A stretch of DNA of 64,000 bases from Campylobacter concisus (lineage in GTDB: Bacteria > Campylobacterota > Campylobacteria > Campylobacterales > Campylobacteraceae): assembly GCF_003048835.2 (NCBI RefSeq), contig NZ_CP060705.1:1612001-1676000 (forward strand), given 5' to 3'. The notes beneath the pieces are model-generated. The model made no database searches. It was not told the origin of the DNA and worked only from the letters and a program-made list of their open reading frames with translations. A program made the position numbers and the translations under genes. Positions 46,816 to 56,630 of this stretch are shown piece after piece. Numbering within the stretch: position 1 is the stretch's first letter; every line of letters begins with the position of its first letter.

Positions 46816-48750
46816 CTAATAGCATACCATTTCAACTTTTGCTTTTAAAACACTAGCGTTTATGTTTGTGGCATATGTTCCAAGTAAAATTTTATATTGT
46901 TTCTCATGTCCTACTATTTGAGCTATGATGTTTGGCTCTACTTCTTGTTGGACAAGCGTATCTATAAAATAGTGCCTAAACGAGTAAAAAGTCTTTTGTT
47001 TGTCGCTGCTTATTAGCTTTCGTTGTATTTGTGATCTAAAAATTTCTGAAAAGTCTTTGTTACTTACTTTGAAGATGCTTTTATTTGCACTAGCTCTTTG
47101 TTTTATAAACTCCATTAGTCCAAGCTCTATTAGCTTGCTATGAACTGGCACAAGCCTTATGGAGTTTATGTTTTTGGTGCTCTTGCCATCATCTCTATTT
47201 ATGCTAAAGCAAAGCACATTATTGTGCTGCACAATGTCACGTGCTCTTAGCTGAACTATTTCGTTTATCCTCATGCCACTATATGCTGCTATCATGGTTA
47301 TATAGTATAGATCATTTGCGCTTATGCGATTGCTTGGTGACTTGTTGGTCTCTTTAAAATTTTAGACTATTTTAAAGATAGTATTAGCCTCTTCTTTACT
47401 ATAAGGTAGCACCTTACGCTCCATTGGATTTATCTCTACTTTTACGTTTAGGTCATTTATGATGCTCTTACTTATGTAGTCGCTGTTATAGCAATACTTA
47501 AAGAACTGCACTACTCTTATCATATATTTTTGTATGGTTACTTGTGATAGCTTGGCATCATTTTTGCCTATGCGTATTATCTGCTCTAAGCTTTTGTCTT
47601 TATATTTGGCTTTTTGGTTTAGCTTGGTTGGTATGAGAGCTAAAGTATTTCTAAATTTAAGTAGATCATCTCGTGATATGGTTGTGATATCTTTGTTCGG
47701 ATGAAAAAATTTAAATAATATATTGCCTACAATATTTACCAGATCCATAGTGCTACTTGACCACTTTTGGCTAACGCTAGTATTAGCTGTAAAATTTTCA
47801 AATGCTGTTTTTAGTGTGATGATCTCCCTACTCTCTACCTTTCTTTTACTAGGAGAACATGGCACTATCTCGTATTCTTGGACTGCCTCATCGTTTAAAC
47901 TACCCATGCCAAAGCTACTATCTCCTACTTTTATGCGCTTGCCTATTAGATGACTATTAGCAGATAGTATCTGCTCTGCACTTCTCTCATCACCTTTTGT
48001 TTTTACTAGCTTAAAAGGAGTGTTAAGTCCGTATTGTTGCTCGGCAGTTGCCATTATGGCATGTGAGAAATTTTTAGCTAGACTTTTGATATCTTCTTTT
48101 TTAAGAGGTAGCCCATTTGCTTCATCTAGAGCACTGATATTATCTTGGAAGCTATCTATACCAGTTGGCTCAAATTTATAACTTTCATCTTGTTTACTTA
48201 AGAATTTAAGTCTTTTAGACACAAGGTTTGCGCTCTTGTCAAGCTTTGATATTAGGTAGTTTAGGGACAATATATGTTTTTCAAGCAGGGTTTGAGCTAT
48301 GCTGGCTTTATCATCTTGATCTATGGCTTTATATAGACTATTAGATAAAATTTTAGCCATGCTATTTAAAGTCTCATTACTTTTATTAAGTAAATCAGGA
48401 AAGCTATCATTTTTTAAAGCCTCTTTAAAATGCCTATTTAGCGCATCTGCAAAGTCAATATCTATCTTTTTATCATAAAGCGAATGCTCTTTTATGCTCT
48501 TATCGATCTTTGCCTGCATAAAGCTATCGACTAACGAATCTATAATTCCCTGATTTAGCTTCATATCCACTGCCTTTGTTATGAGATAAATATATCTATC
48601 ATAAATTCTAGCAGATTTTCTGGCTTTTAATAAGGAATAAGTCCCCAAGGAGAAAGATAGCTCTCTTGAGCACTTTAAGACTTTTCTTGCATTTGGTGCG
48701 ATGACGCTTCGGTAGTAATAAATTCCATTGCGGTTTTTTAGGTGTACCAT
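46816..48750 (-). pseudogene. int: Tyrosine integrase with premature stop
   Basis: Close relative of the integrase at 17096-19057: LKNRNGIYYYRSVIAPN at the start; SGMRINEIVQLRAR, FYSFRHYFIDTLVQ and VGHEKQYKILLGTYA at the end. A TAA at 47362-47364 interrupts the same frame between NTIFKIV and NFKETNKSPSN; the first integrase reads RKIFEIVTSIKQSGKSPSS there. A CAA to TAA change would explain it. The upstream piece alone lacks the catalytic domain. ATG at 48748-48750 is preferred over the TTG six codons earlier. Confidence 0.75.
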
Positions 48751-48854
48751 GGATTTGTAGTGGAACAAAAGTGGGACACTTGACTAGTGCTTATTGGGAA
48801 AAGCTGTTTGTAATGGCGATGTAGCAAGGCCTTAAGCGATATTTAAAAATTTAT

Positions 48855-48899
48855 CTCATAAGCCGGAGGTCGGGAGTTCAATTCTCCACCTTGACACCA
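48855..48899 (+). other. Attachment site: second 3' fragment of tRNA-Met
   Basis: CTCATAAGCCGGAGGTCGGG and then AGTTCAA are identical to 19163-19189; the last part differs at three positions (ATTCTCCACCTTGACACCA against the first copy). No 5' tRNA half precedes it. It marks the end of the second island beside its integrase. Confidence 0.75.
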
Positions 48900-49104
48900 T
48901 AGATGCCCTACTTATCGATACTCTAACTGCCCTTTTTGCAGTTTCCATTTCTTTAAAATTTCCTAAAAGTATGGTACAGTTTTTTAAATTTTTGCAAAAT
49001 GTTTTCGACAAATTTACCCTTTACTTTTTGTCAAATTTTCTATTATTAAAAGATTGGACAGCAAATATTTTAAAATTTATTATAAAGTCCTCTTTTTTAC
49101 GCTT

Positions 49105-49371
49105 AGCAAAATTCTAACTCATATCTCATCTAAGCTTACTTTTACTGGTTTTTCACCACTTACTAGAGCAGTATCTACTGCCTTGCTTAGATGATACTCT
49201 TCTATTATCTCTGTCATCTTTTCATAGACAGCACTAGGCACTAGATATGCGCTAGGGACATTGTGGTTTAGTATAGCTACGACATTATCTCCAGCTTGTT
49301 TTAAAAATTTGAGCTGGAGACTTTTTTAGCTCGCTTATGCTAGCTGTGAAATTTGCTTGTATGGTTTGCAT
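49105..49371 (-). pseudogene. Remnant of an StbDE toxin-antitoxin pair
   Basis: 49119-49371 is nearly the same as the antitoxin at 16762-17013 but an extra A in the run near 49302-49307 shifts the frame. The toxin is cut after seven codons (M-YELEF then stop near 49105). The upstream flank is also shared. It lies outside the second attachment site and shows that another copy of an island-type TA module once occupied this place. Confidence 0.7.
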
Positions 49372-49667
49372 TTTTATCCTTGATTTAATACCTAAAATAA
49401 TACTAAAAATTATAAAAATAGCCCAAAATTTTATAAATTCTATTTACCTTCTGGATTTAGCCCGTTTAGAATATAACCAACCTCTTTATCGCTTATGTCG
49501 CAGTGTAAGAATTCTTTATAAAATTTCTTTGTCTAAGCTTTAATATTGAATAAATTCTTGTCATCAGCCATGTGAAACACTTTTGGTCTATCTGATACAG
49601 TGATTTTTCAGTTTTGCTTAGTCTAATACCAATTTTAAAAGGAAAATGGTGTTTTAATTATACAAAT

Positions 49668-50657
49668 TTACTTCACAAAAAACTCTTGTGCTAGCTTTTT
49701 ATCTTCAGGCCTAATAATAAATTTCTCATTAGCGATGCTAACTTCAAATTCATCATCTTTGCTAGCTTTTGTATAAGCTAGTGCGAGCCTTGCAGCAAGC
49801 TCTTTGTCAGCTTTACTAGCGTTTTTGCTTATGAAGCTAACAGCTCCCACGATGTCATCGCTCTCTTTAAATTTCACTTGCTCAAATTTATCATTTGGAT
49901 GGGCCAAAAGTGCGTTATTATCGCTCTCATCACGTCCTATTATCATTTTAGCACCCTCTACCAAGCGCAGATGCCTACCAAGCTTTAGCCACGTAACATC
50001 GATATCTCGCATCTCTTTATCAAATTTCAAGTAGTCTTTTATCTTTACTGCAAAGCTCTCGATCGTTAGCAAACACCCGCCTCCAGGCGTTGCAAAGTCC
50101 TCAAAGCCAAATTTCTTCGCCAAAGCAAGCTGCGGCTTTCTATCGCGCCCACTTATGTCAAGTAGCTTCTCTCTATCGACCCAGCCCTCGCGCTCTGGCT
50201 TAGTTGGTGGCAAGAGCTTAGCACACATCGGACGAAGCACTAGATCATCCTCGTCATCAGCTAGGCGCTTAACCTGAAAGAGTGCGTCTCTTCGCTGGCT
50301 CATCGGCCTTTGTCCTACGACTTCGCCTGTGATTATAAAATTTGCATTTTCGCTTTTTAGCATATTAAGAGCGGTTTTAAACATATATCCGTGGCAGTCG
50401 ATGCAAGGGTTAAACTGCTTGCCGTAGCCGTATTTTGGGTTAAAAAGCACGTCACGAAGATACTCGTTTCTCATATCAACCACCTTTAGGCTAGCCCCAG
50501 CCAAGGCTGCACGGCGCCTTAAAACTTCGTGCTTCTCCTCATCCACGCCAAATCCAGTATCCATATAAAGTGCGACCACTTCGATATTTTGATCGCTTAT
50601 TATTTTCATAGAGAGCATACTATCAAGCCCTCCGCTAAACAAAGCTAAAGCCTTCAT
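49668..50657 (-). CDS. PP-loop ATPase, MnmA/ThiI-like tRNA-thiolation-type enzyme
   Basis: 329 aa. PP-loop FSGGLDSML at residues 7-15. Possible catalytic cysteines: NPCIDCHGYMF (about 83-93) and TPGGGCLLT (about 190-198). The C-terminal part resembles the NFACT-R/DUF814-like domain found fused to such enzymes. Members adenylate a tRNA base and add sulfur; others are misnamed as argininosuccinate synthase. The exact tRNA target is not determinable here. Standalone, with no obvious operon partner. Confidence 0.65.
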   Translation of the reverse strand: MKALALFSGGLDSMLSMKIISDQNIEVVALYMDTGFGVDEEKHEVLRRRAALAGASLKVVDMRNEYLRDVLFNPKYGYGKQFNPCIDCHGYMFKTALNMLKSENANFIITGEVVGQRPMSQRRDALFQVKRLADDEDDLVLRPMCAKLLPPTKPEREGWVDREKLLDISGRDRKPQLALAKKFGFEDFATPGGGCLLTIESFAVKIKDYLKFDKEMRDIDVTWLKLGRHLRLVEGAKMIIGRDESDNNALLAHPNDKFEQVKFKESDDIVGAVSFISKNASKADKELAARLALAYTKASKDDEFEVSIANEKFIIRPEDKKLAQEFFVK

Positions 50658-50717
50658 TTTTGTCCCAAAAAGTAAAATTTAAAGCCTAAATTTACTAAAT
50701 CTAGGCTTTTATGAAGT

Positions 50718-51941
50718 TTATTTAGTAGCGTTAATTACGATTTTTTTAATCACTTCGCTTGCGTCTTTTAGGCTGCTAACTGGCAAGTACTCGAAGATAG
50801 AGTGAAAGTTGTTTCCGCCTGTGAATAAATTTAGCGTTGGCACGCCCTTTGCAGAGATCGCAGCGCCGTCATATCCGCCTCGCATCGGCTTTATGTTTGG
50901 CGTGATATTTAGCTCGCTAAAGGCATCTTTTGCCAGTTTTATAGGCAGTGAGTTTTCGTCTTTTAAGAACTTAAAGACATTTTCATAGCGTGTTGTTAGC
51001 GTGATATCACAACGCTGCCCATAAATTTTGTTAAAAGAATTTGCCATATCACTTAAAAACTCAAGCCTTTTTTGAAATTTCACCTCATCAAATTCTCTTA
51101 TGTCGATCTTGAGCGTCGTCTTTGCGCTGTTTCCGCTAAGCTCTTTCACCCAGAAATAGCCCTCTTTGCCCTCGGTGCACTCTGGCACTTCGCCGCCTGG
51201 TAATAGCGAGATAAATTTATGCGCTAAAAGTAGCGAATTTACAAGCTTGCCCTTTGCGTTCATCGGATGAGCCGAAACGCCTTTAAAGACCATCGTGCAG
51301 TCAGCCGCGTTCCAGTTTTCGTATATTAGCTCGCCTCTCTCGCAACAGTCTAAGCAGTAGCCAAAGTCGGCTCCAAGCAAATTTACATCAAGCGCCTTTG
51401 CACCAAGCAAGCCCTGCTCCTCATCAGGCACGAAGCAGATCACGATCTTGCCATGCTTTACATCAGGATTTTGCATGAAAAAGATAGCCATATTTACGAT
51501 ACTAGCGATCGCCGCCTTATCGTCAGCGCCAAGCAAGCTAGTGCCGTCAGTAACGACTATGTCGTCACCAACGTATTTTTTAAGCTCTGGATTGTCGCTA
51601 AATTTAAGATAAATTCCCTGCTCTTCGTTTAGACAGATGTCGCCGCCTGTGTATTTTACTATCTTAGCTTTTGTATCGTTTTTTTGCTCGCTACTTGTAT
51701 CTAAGTGTGCAAAAAAGGCGATACTTGGGGCATTTTCGCAGTTTGCAGGAATTTTTGCTATCAAGATAGCATTATCTTGCAAAATGATATCTTTTATGCC
51801 AAGCGAGCTAAGCTCATCTTTTATAAAAAGAGCCAGCTCATACTCGGTTGGATTAGAAGGCATGATACCTTTTAATCCATTCTCTTTATTTGTCGTGGTG
51901 TTAAATTTCGTATAGTTTATAAATCTCTCTACGATATCCAT
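50718..51941 (-). CDS. pepT: Peptidase T (tripeptide aminopeptidase)
   Basis: 407 aa, family length. M20 metal ligands and surroundings: FFAHLDTSSEQ, GTSLLGADDKAAIAS, VPDEEQGLLGAK, and the C-terminal GGNNFHSIFEYLP. It removes N-terminal residues from tripeptides in the cytoplasm. Ends the hydrolase operon, 11 bp after dcuC. Confidence 0.85.
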   Translation of the reverse strand: MDIVERFINYTKFNTTTNKENGLKGIMPSNPTEYELALFIKDELSSLGIKDIILQDNAILIAKIPANCENAPSIAFFAHLDTSSEQKNDTKAKIVKYTGGDICLNEEQGIYLKFSDNPELKKYVGDDIVVTDGTSLLGADDKAAIASIVNMAIFFMQNPDVKHGKIVICFVPDEEQGLLGAKALDVNLLGADFGYCLDCCERGELIYENWNAADCTMVFKGVSAHPMNAKGKLVNSLLLAHKFISLLPGGEVPECTEGKEGYFWVKELSGNSAKTTLKIDIREFDEVKFQKRLEFLSDMANSFNKIYGQRCDITLTTRYENVFKFLKDENSLPIKLAKDAFSELNITPNIKPMRGGYDGAAISAKGVPTLNLFTGGNNFHSIFEYLPVSSLKDASEVIKKIVINATK

Positions 51942-51951
51942 CTTTCATCCT

Positions 51952-53262
51952 TTAGATGACGAAAAATGCGATCGCCACAACAGAGAGAAACATTCCTAAA
52001 AATGTTCTTTTTGCAAGCTCGACTGGGCTAACCATAGCGATACCAGCACAAACGATAGCAGCACCAGCGATCGGAGAAGCTGAACGTCCAAGTGAGCCAG
52101 CTATTGCTGCAGCCATACCAAGCTTATCTTGCTCAAAGCCAAGAGCAGCAGCGTTTGTTGTGACGGCTTCGTTAAACGCAAATGTAGCAGCGTCGCCTGA
52201 GCCTGTAACTATACCCATGATAAATGGCACAAATGTTCCGCCAAATTTAACATAGCTTTGATCTGTTTTTAGCCACGCTATGACCACATCAACGGCTCCA
52301 CACGCCTTTAGACCTGCGACAAAGACGCCAGCTGCGATGATGATACCGATAACATCAGCGTAAGCGTGACCCATGCCGTTAAAGAACTCTTTTGTGATCT
52401 TTTGTGGGTTTGTAAGCGTAGCAAAGATAGCTATGATAGCACCAAGTATCATCGCCTCAGCAACGCCCATCTTTGTCCATGCCAAAAAGCTATAGTCTTT
52501 TGCTAGGCTTGTTCCGCCAATAACTAAGATGACAAGCGGGACAAGTGGCATAAGAGCGTAGATCAAATTTACCTTAAACGCTGACTTCTCTTCGCTAGTT
52601 GCGCCATTTTCAAGAGTGAAATTTGTACCTTTTTGATAGTCTTTAAAGAGCAAGGCAACGATAGTTAGCATGATAACTACGATAGCAAGAGCTGTAAATG
52701 CACTAGGAATTTGCACTTTTATGATGTCTTGAACTGTGTAGCCCTCAACCGTCTTTTTAACAAGGTCAGCCACATATATGTTGTGCGCAGAGCCTGGGCT
52801 TAGAACTGAGCCAAATGTACCTGCAAAAACAGCCGCACCAGCCATCGCAGGGCGAACGCCTGATGCCATTAGAAGTGGTATGAGCGTCGCACCAACAGCA
52901 GCCGAGCAGCCAGCAGCTGAAGGGATAGCGATATTTATAAAGTAAGTTAGCACGGTTGTTACAGGGATCAAGATAAATCCCACGTTTTTAAGTGGCTTTG
53001 TAAGAAGCGCAACAAGGTGCTTATCGCACATTGTGTATTTCATAACAAAAGCAAAACCCATACTGGCACATATAGCCTTTATAAGCCCTGCTTTTGTCAT
53101 ATAGTCAGTAAAAGCACTTAGTGCGCCCATCGGTTTTAGTGCGATTATACAAAGCACCAAACCAACACCTATTAGCACCGTTCTCGTCTCTTTTTTTAAG
53201 ACTAGAAGTGCTACAACTGCAACGATGCCAAGAATGGCAGCAATTAGCTTGAATGAATCCAT
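51952..53262 (-). CDS. dcuC: DcuC-family C4-dicarboxylate transporter
   Basis: 436 aa, about 12 membrane spans. Landmarks: IAIPSAAGCSAAVGATLIPLL, AGTFGSVLSPGSAHNIYVADL, GSGDAATFAFNEA and GSLGRSASPIAGAAIVCAG. DcuC exports succinate or exchanges C4-dicarboxylates in anaerobic growth. Inside this operon it could instead move a dicarboxylic amino acid or the acid product of the hydrolases. Confidence 0.8.
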   Translation of the reverse strand: MDSFKLIAAILGIVAVVALLVLKKETRTVLIGVGLVLCIIALKPMGALSAFTDYMTKAGLIKAICASMGFAFVMKYTMCDKHLVALLTKPLKNVGFILIPVTTVLTYFINIAIPSAAGCSAAVGATLIPLLMASGVRPAMAGAAVFAGTFGSVLSPGSAHNIYVADLVKKTVEGYTVQDIIKVQIPSAFTALAIVVIMLTIVALLFKDYQKGTNFTLENGATSEEKSAFKVNLIYALMPLVPLVILVIGGTSLAKDYSFLAWTKMGVAEAMILGAIIAIFATLTNPQKITKEFFNGMGHAYADVIGIIIAAGVFVAGLKACGAVDVVIAWLKTDQSYVKFGGTFVPFIMGIVTGSGDAATFAFNEAVTTNAAALGFEQDKLGMAAAIAGSLGRSASPIAGAAIVCAGIAMVSPVELAKRTFLGMFLSVVAIAFFVI

Positions 53263-53276
53263 ACCTCTCTCCTTGT

Positions 53277-53975
53277 TTAGATTTTAAATTTAGTTCCAAC
53301 TTCTATTTTTTCTATCTCTTTTTGATACTCAAATTTTAAAATTTCACTATGTCCTATGACCTCAGCCTCGTCGCCCTTTATAAGTAGAGCCGTGCCCTCT
53401 GGCAAAGCATAGATAGTATCTTTTGGATTTGCTATTAAAAATTCCTCCAACCTCTCCTCCCTGCTCTCGCCATTATGTCCTGCTAGCTTGCCACTTATAA
53501 AGTGCGGGTTGATCTGATATGGGAAGATATTTAGGCTATCAAAGGACTTTGGCATGATGATAGGCATATCATTTGTCGTCATCATCGTCTTGCCAGCGAT
53601 ATTTGCGCCAGCTGACCAGCCAAAGTACTTTGCGCCATTTGCCACAGCTTCTTTTATAGGCTCAATTAAATTTAGCTTATAAAGCGTGTAAAGCAGCATA
53701 AAGGTGTTGCCACCGCCAACTGCGATACTGCTAGCGTTTTTGATAGCTGAAATTTTATCCTCGTAGTGGTGGATCGACTTTATATTTTTATTTTTTAGGC
53801 GGTCGATCACCTTTTGCTCGTATTCGTCATTTGTTCGCCTAACCCCAGCGTAAGGGATAAATAAAATTTCCTCCTTACCACTCTCACCCAAGAAGTCCTT
53901 AACCCAGTTTTTACAGTGTCTCAAGTAGCCAGTATCTTGGTAGCTTGAAGCGCTGATTAGTAAAGCATTTTTCAT
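53277..53975 (-). CDS. pepE: Peptidase E (Asp-X dipeptidase)
   Basis: 232 aa. Catalytic Ser in FGWSAGANIAG (near residue 121), with IAVGGGNTFMLL before and ALPEGTALLI after, the S51 family. Hydrolyses Asp-X dipeptides. It overlaps the upstream amidohydrolase by 4 bp and precedes dcuC by 14 bp; aspartate so released can be exchanged or converted to fumarate. Confidence 0.85.
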   Translation of the reverse strand: MKNALLISASSYQDTGYLRHCKNWVKDFLGESGKEEILFIPYAGVRRTNDEYEQKVIDRLKNKNIKSIHHYEDKISAIKNASSIAVGGGNTFMLLYTLYKLNLIEPIKEAVANGAKYFGWSAGANIAGKTMMTTNDMPIIMPKSFDSLNIFPYQINPHFISGKLAGHNGESREERLEEFLIANPKDTIYALPEGTALLIKGDEAEVIGHSEILKFEYQKEIEKIEVGTKFKI

Positions 53976-55291
53976 TTTTTCACTCCGTTTAGTTTGTAAG
54001 CAGCCCTTAGATAGATATCAACCCCAGCGACCAAGCACTCCTCGTCAAAGTCAAATTTGCTGTTGTGATGTCCTGCTTTTAGGTTTGTTCCTATCATCAT
54101 ATATCCACTCTTTGCGCCCCTATCTTGCAAAGCTCTCATAAAGTGAGCGAAGTCCTCGCAAGCGCCAAAGTCAAGCTCTTTAACGATCTTATCGTCATCT
54201 ATAAATGGGCTTTGTTTTGCCGCCTCATAGAAAATTTCAGTCACCTCTTTGTCGCTATTTGCCCCGCTTGTGCCCCCAGTCATCACGACCTTGCTCTCAA
54301 CGTCATAAATTTCACTCACACCTTTTACGATATCCATGCATTTTTTATACATAAACTCATTTAAATTTGTATCCTCGCCCCTTGTTTCGCAGGCTAGATA
54401 GCCATTTGGTGCGATGACGTTTCTGCCCTCACCTGCTCTTAAAACGCCTACATTTATCCTAGTCACACCCTTTGCGTGCCTTGTGATGCCATGCATATTT
54501 AGAGCCATTTGAGCAGCGGCTAAAAGGGCATTTGCTCCCTCCTCTGGCGCTCCTGCTGCGTGAGCTGAACGACCAGTGATATGCACGTCAAATTTAGATG
54601 TTGCAAGCAGCTTGTTTGTGCCACAAACTATGCCCCCATTTGTTTCTGCTTGAAAGCCGATGTGTCCGCCAAGCAGGTACTCGATCCCCTCAAGCACGCC
54701 AGCAGCCTCCATAGACACGGCGCCTCTTGTGCCCTCTTCTGCGGTTTGAAATATAAATTTAAATTTGCCGTTAAACTCGTCTAAATTTTTAGCGATCAGC
54801 TTTGCAAGCGCTAGACCAATCGCCATGTGTCCATCGTGCCCACAAGCGTGCGTGATACCAGCGATATCTGAGCCAAAGCCCTCTTTGCAAGGTCTATGAG
54901 CAGCCTCTGCGCTCTCTGTCACATCAACGCTATCGATGTCAAATCTAAAAGCGCTAAATTTACCAGGTCTTTTTGTGTCGATGAAGGCTGTTAGTCCAGT
55001 TAGGCCATCTTTCATGCATTCAAGGTATTTTGCCTCGTCAGGATTTAAAAGACTTTTTGCTCGCTCGATAGCCTTTTGGCACTGCTCTTTGCTGCCAACG
55101 CCAAGCCTTGCATCGCTTTTTACGACCTCTTCGCCAAGCTTCACCTCATAGCCTAGCTCGCTAAGTCTTTTTGCTAAAACTGCTGTCGTAAAGAAGGTAA
55201 ACCAGCCAGTTTCTGGGTGCGAGTGAAAGTATCTGCGATCTTTGATCATATCCTCTTTTAAAGATAGTGCTAATTTTGCTATTTTATCCAT
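53972..55291 (-). CDS. abgA: M20 amidohydrolase, AbgA-like
   Basis: 439 aa, close to E. coli AbgA (436). Matching blocks: RRYFHSHPETGWFTF, HACGHDGHMAIGLALA with metal-binding His, FQTAEEGTRGAVSM, GRNVIAPNG and LKAGHHNSKFDFDEE. AbgA is one subunit of p-aminobenzoyl-glutamate hydrolase. No AbgB-like gene of the same type lies next to it; the neighbour is an AllC-type hydrolase. It may act on another N-acyl amino acid. Confidence 0.75.
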   Translation of the reverse strand: MDKIAKLALSLKEDMIKDRRYFHSHPETGWFTFFTTAVLAKRLSELGYEVKLGEEVVKSDARLGVGSKEQCQKAIERAKSLLNPDEAKYLECMKDGLTGLTAFIDTKRPGKFSAFRFDIDSVDVTESAEAAHRPCKEGFGSDIAGITHACGHDGHMAIGLALAKLIAKNLDEFNGKFKFIFQTAEEGTRGAVSMEAAGVLEGIEYLLGGHIGFQAETNGGIVCGTNKLLATSKFDVHITGRSAHAAGAPEEGANALLAAAQMALNMHGITRHAKGVTRINVGVLRAGEGRNVIAPNGYLACETRGEDTNLNEFMYKKCMDIVKGVSEIYDVESKVVMTGGTSGANSDKEVTEIFYEAAKQSPFIDDDKIVKELDFGACEDFAHFMRALQDRGAKSGYMMIGTNLKAGHHNSKFDFDEECLVAGVDIYLRAAYKLNGVKK

Positions 55292-55293
55292 GA

Positions 55294-56535
55294 CTACTCC
55301 TCGTTTGAAAGTCTAATTAGTGCGTTTGTTAAAATTTTTGTTGCTGTTACGGCGTCTTTAAAATTTATCGCCTCTTTGGTGTTGTGGCTGATGCCATCCA
55401 CGCAAGGGATAAATAGCATGCCAACGCTGTTTGCAAGCTTTGTTAAATTCATCGCATCATGGCCTGCCCCACTTGGCAAAGTAAGAGTTTTTATGCCAAG
55501 CTTTTTGGCTTCATCTTCAAGTAAATTTATGGCGTGCTCGCTTAGTTTTACTGGCTCGTCGCTACTTAGCTCTCTTATCTCGTAGCTAAATTTTAGCTCG
55601 CAGCTTAGCTCTTTTATAAAATTTCTAAGCTCTAAATTTAGCTCATCAAGGCTTTTTTTATCGATATCTCTTAGATCAACGCCTAGCCTAGCCTCGCCTG
55701 GCACGACGTTTAAAACGCCTGGTTTTGCATGAACGTAGCCAACGGTCGCGACGGCTGTTTTTTTGTTTTTAGCAAATTTATTTGCAGCGATTATGATGTG
55801 TGAAGCAGCAAGCAGGGCATCACTGCGCATATTCATCGGAGTTGCGCCGCTGTGATCAGCTTTGCCCTGTATTGTGATCTCAAATCTAATAGGCGCTGCG
55901 ATACCACTTACCACGCCAACGCTTATAGCGCTTCGCTCAAGCACTGGACCTTGCTCGATGTGAAGCTCAAGATAGGCGTGTAGGGAGTTTTCTTTTAAGA
56001 TGGCTTCATCTAAATTTTGTGGCTTAAACCCCGCTGCACTCATCGCCTCAAAAAGTGAAATTCCATCTTCATCTTTTAGCTCATGAAGCCTTTGCTGGCT
56101 TAGTTTGCCGCTTATTATCTTGCTGCCGATAGTCGCTGTCTTAAAGCGGCTTGACTCCTCACAGCTAAAATTTATAAGCCAAAGTGGGCGTTTTAGCTTG
56201 ATGCCAGTCTCTTTTATCGCAGTTAGTGCCTCAAGACCAGCCATAACGCCAAGTGTGCCGTCATAAAAGCCGCCATTTGGCACGCTATCTATGTGAGAGC
56301 CCACGCAAACTGGCTTCGCGTCCGCTTCGCAGCCCTCATCATAGATGGCATAGATGTTGCCGACATTGTCAATTTTAAGTTTAAAGCCATTTTTTTCTAT
56401 CAAATTTATAAGAAATTCTCTTGCTTCAAGGTCCTCTTTGCTAAAGGCTAGCCTTGTTAGCCCGCCACCTTTTAGCGCTCCAAACTCGCTTATAGTGTTA
56501 AAATTTGTCTCAAATCTCTTAGCGTCTATCATCAT
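55294..56535 (-). CDS. Zn-dependent hydrolase of the AllC/HyuC type
   Basis: 413 aa. M20 features of N-carbamoyl-amino-acid/allantoate amidohydrolases: VGSHIDSVPNGGFYDGTLG, FSCEESSRFKTATIGSK, ELHIEQGPVLE, GKADHSGATPMNMRSDA and PSGAGHDAMNL. Removes a carbamoyl or similar group from an amino acid. It starts the operon; the next gene begins 3 bp after its stop. Confidence 0.8.
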   Translation of the reverse strand: MMIDAKRFETNFNTISEFGALKGGGLTRLAFSKEDLEAREFLINLIEKNGFKLKIDNVGNIYAIYDEGCEADAKPVCVGSHIDSVPNGGFYDGTLGVMAGLEALTAIKETGIKLKRPLWLINFSCEESSRFKTATIGSKIISGKLSQQRLHELKDEDGISLFEAMSAAGFKPQNLDEAILKENSLHAYLELHIEQGPVLERSAISVGVVSGIAAPIRFEITIQGKADHSGATPMNMRSDALLAASHIIIAANKFAKNKKTAVATVGYVHAKPGVLNVVPGEARLGVDLRDIDKKSLDELNLELRNFIKELSCELKFSYEIRELSSDEPVKLSEHAINLLEDEAKKLGIKTLTLPSGAGHDAMNLTKLANSVGMLFIPCVDGISHNTKEAINFKDAVTATKILTNALIRLSNEE

Positions 56536-56630
56536 AAATCCTTAAAATATAAAGCCAATCTTAAAAAGATTTATTACTTTAAGCATTTTACATTTTGTTT
56601 TATGATTTGAAGCTGAAAAAGTGTGAGTTT

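Larger units (their letters stand above)
38422..48899. mobile_element. Second island with relaxase-like gene, TA pair, cargo and broken integrase
   Basis: Relaxase-like gene, structured non-coding block, ParE/Phd pair, two-gene cargo and an integrase end at a 45-nt tRNA-Met 3'-end fragment (48855-48899), as in the first island. Base composition is more AT-rich than the flanks. The left end is not marked by a fragment copy; the limit is set after the terminator at 38260. The integrase is broken, so self-excision is unlikely. Confidence 0.55.
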
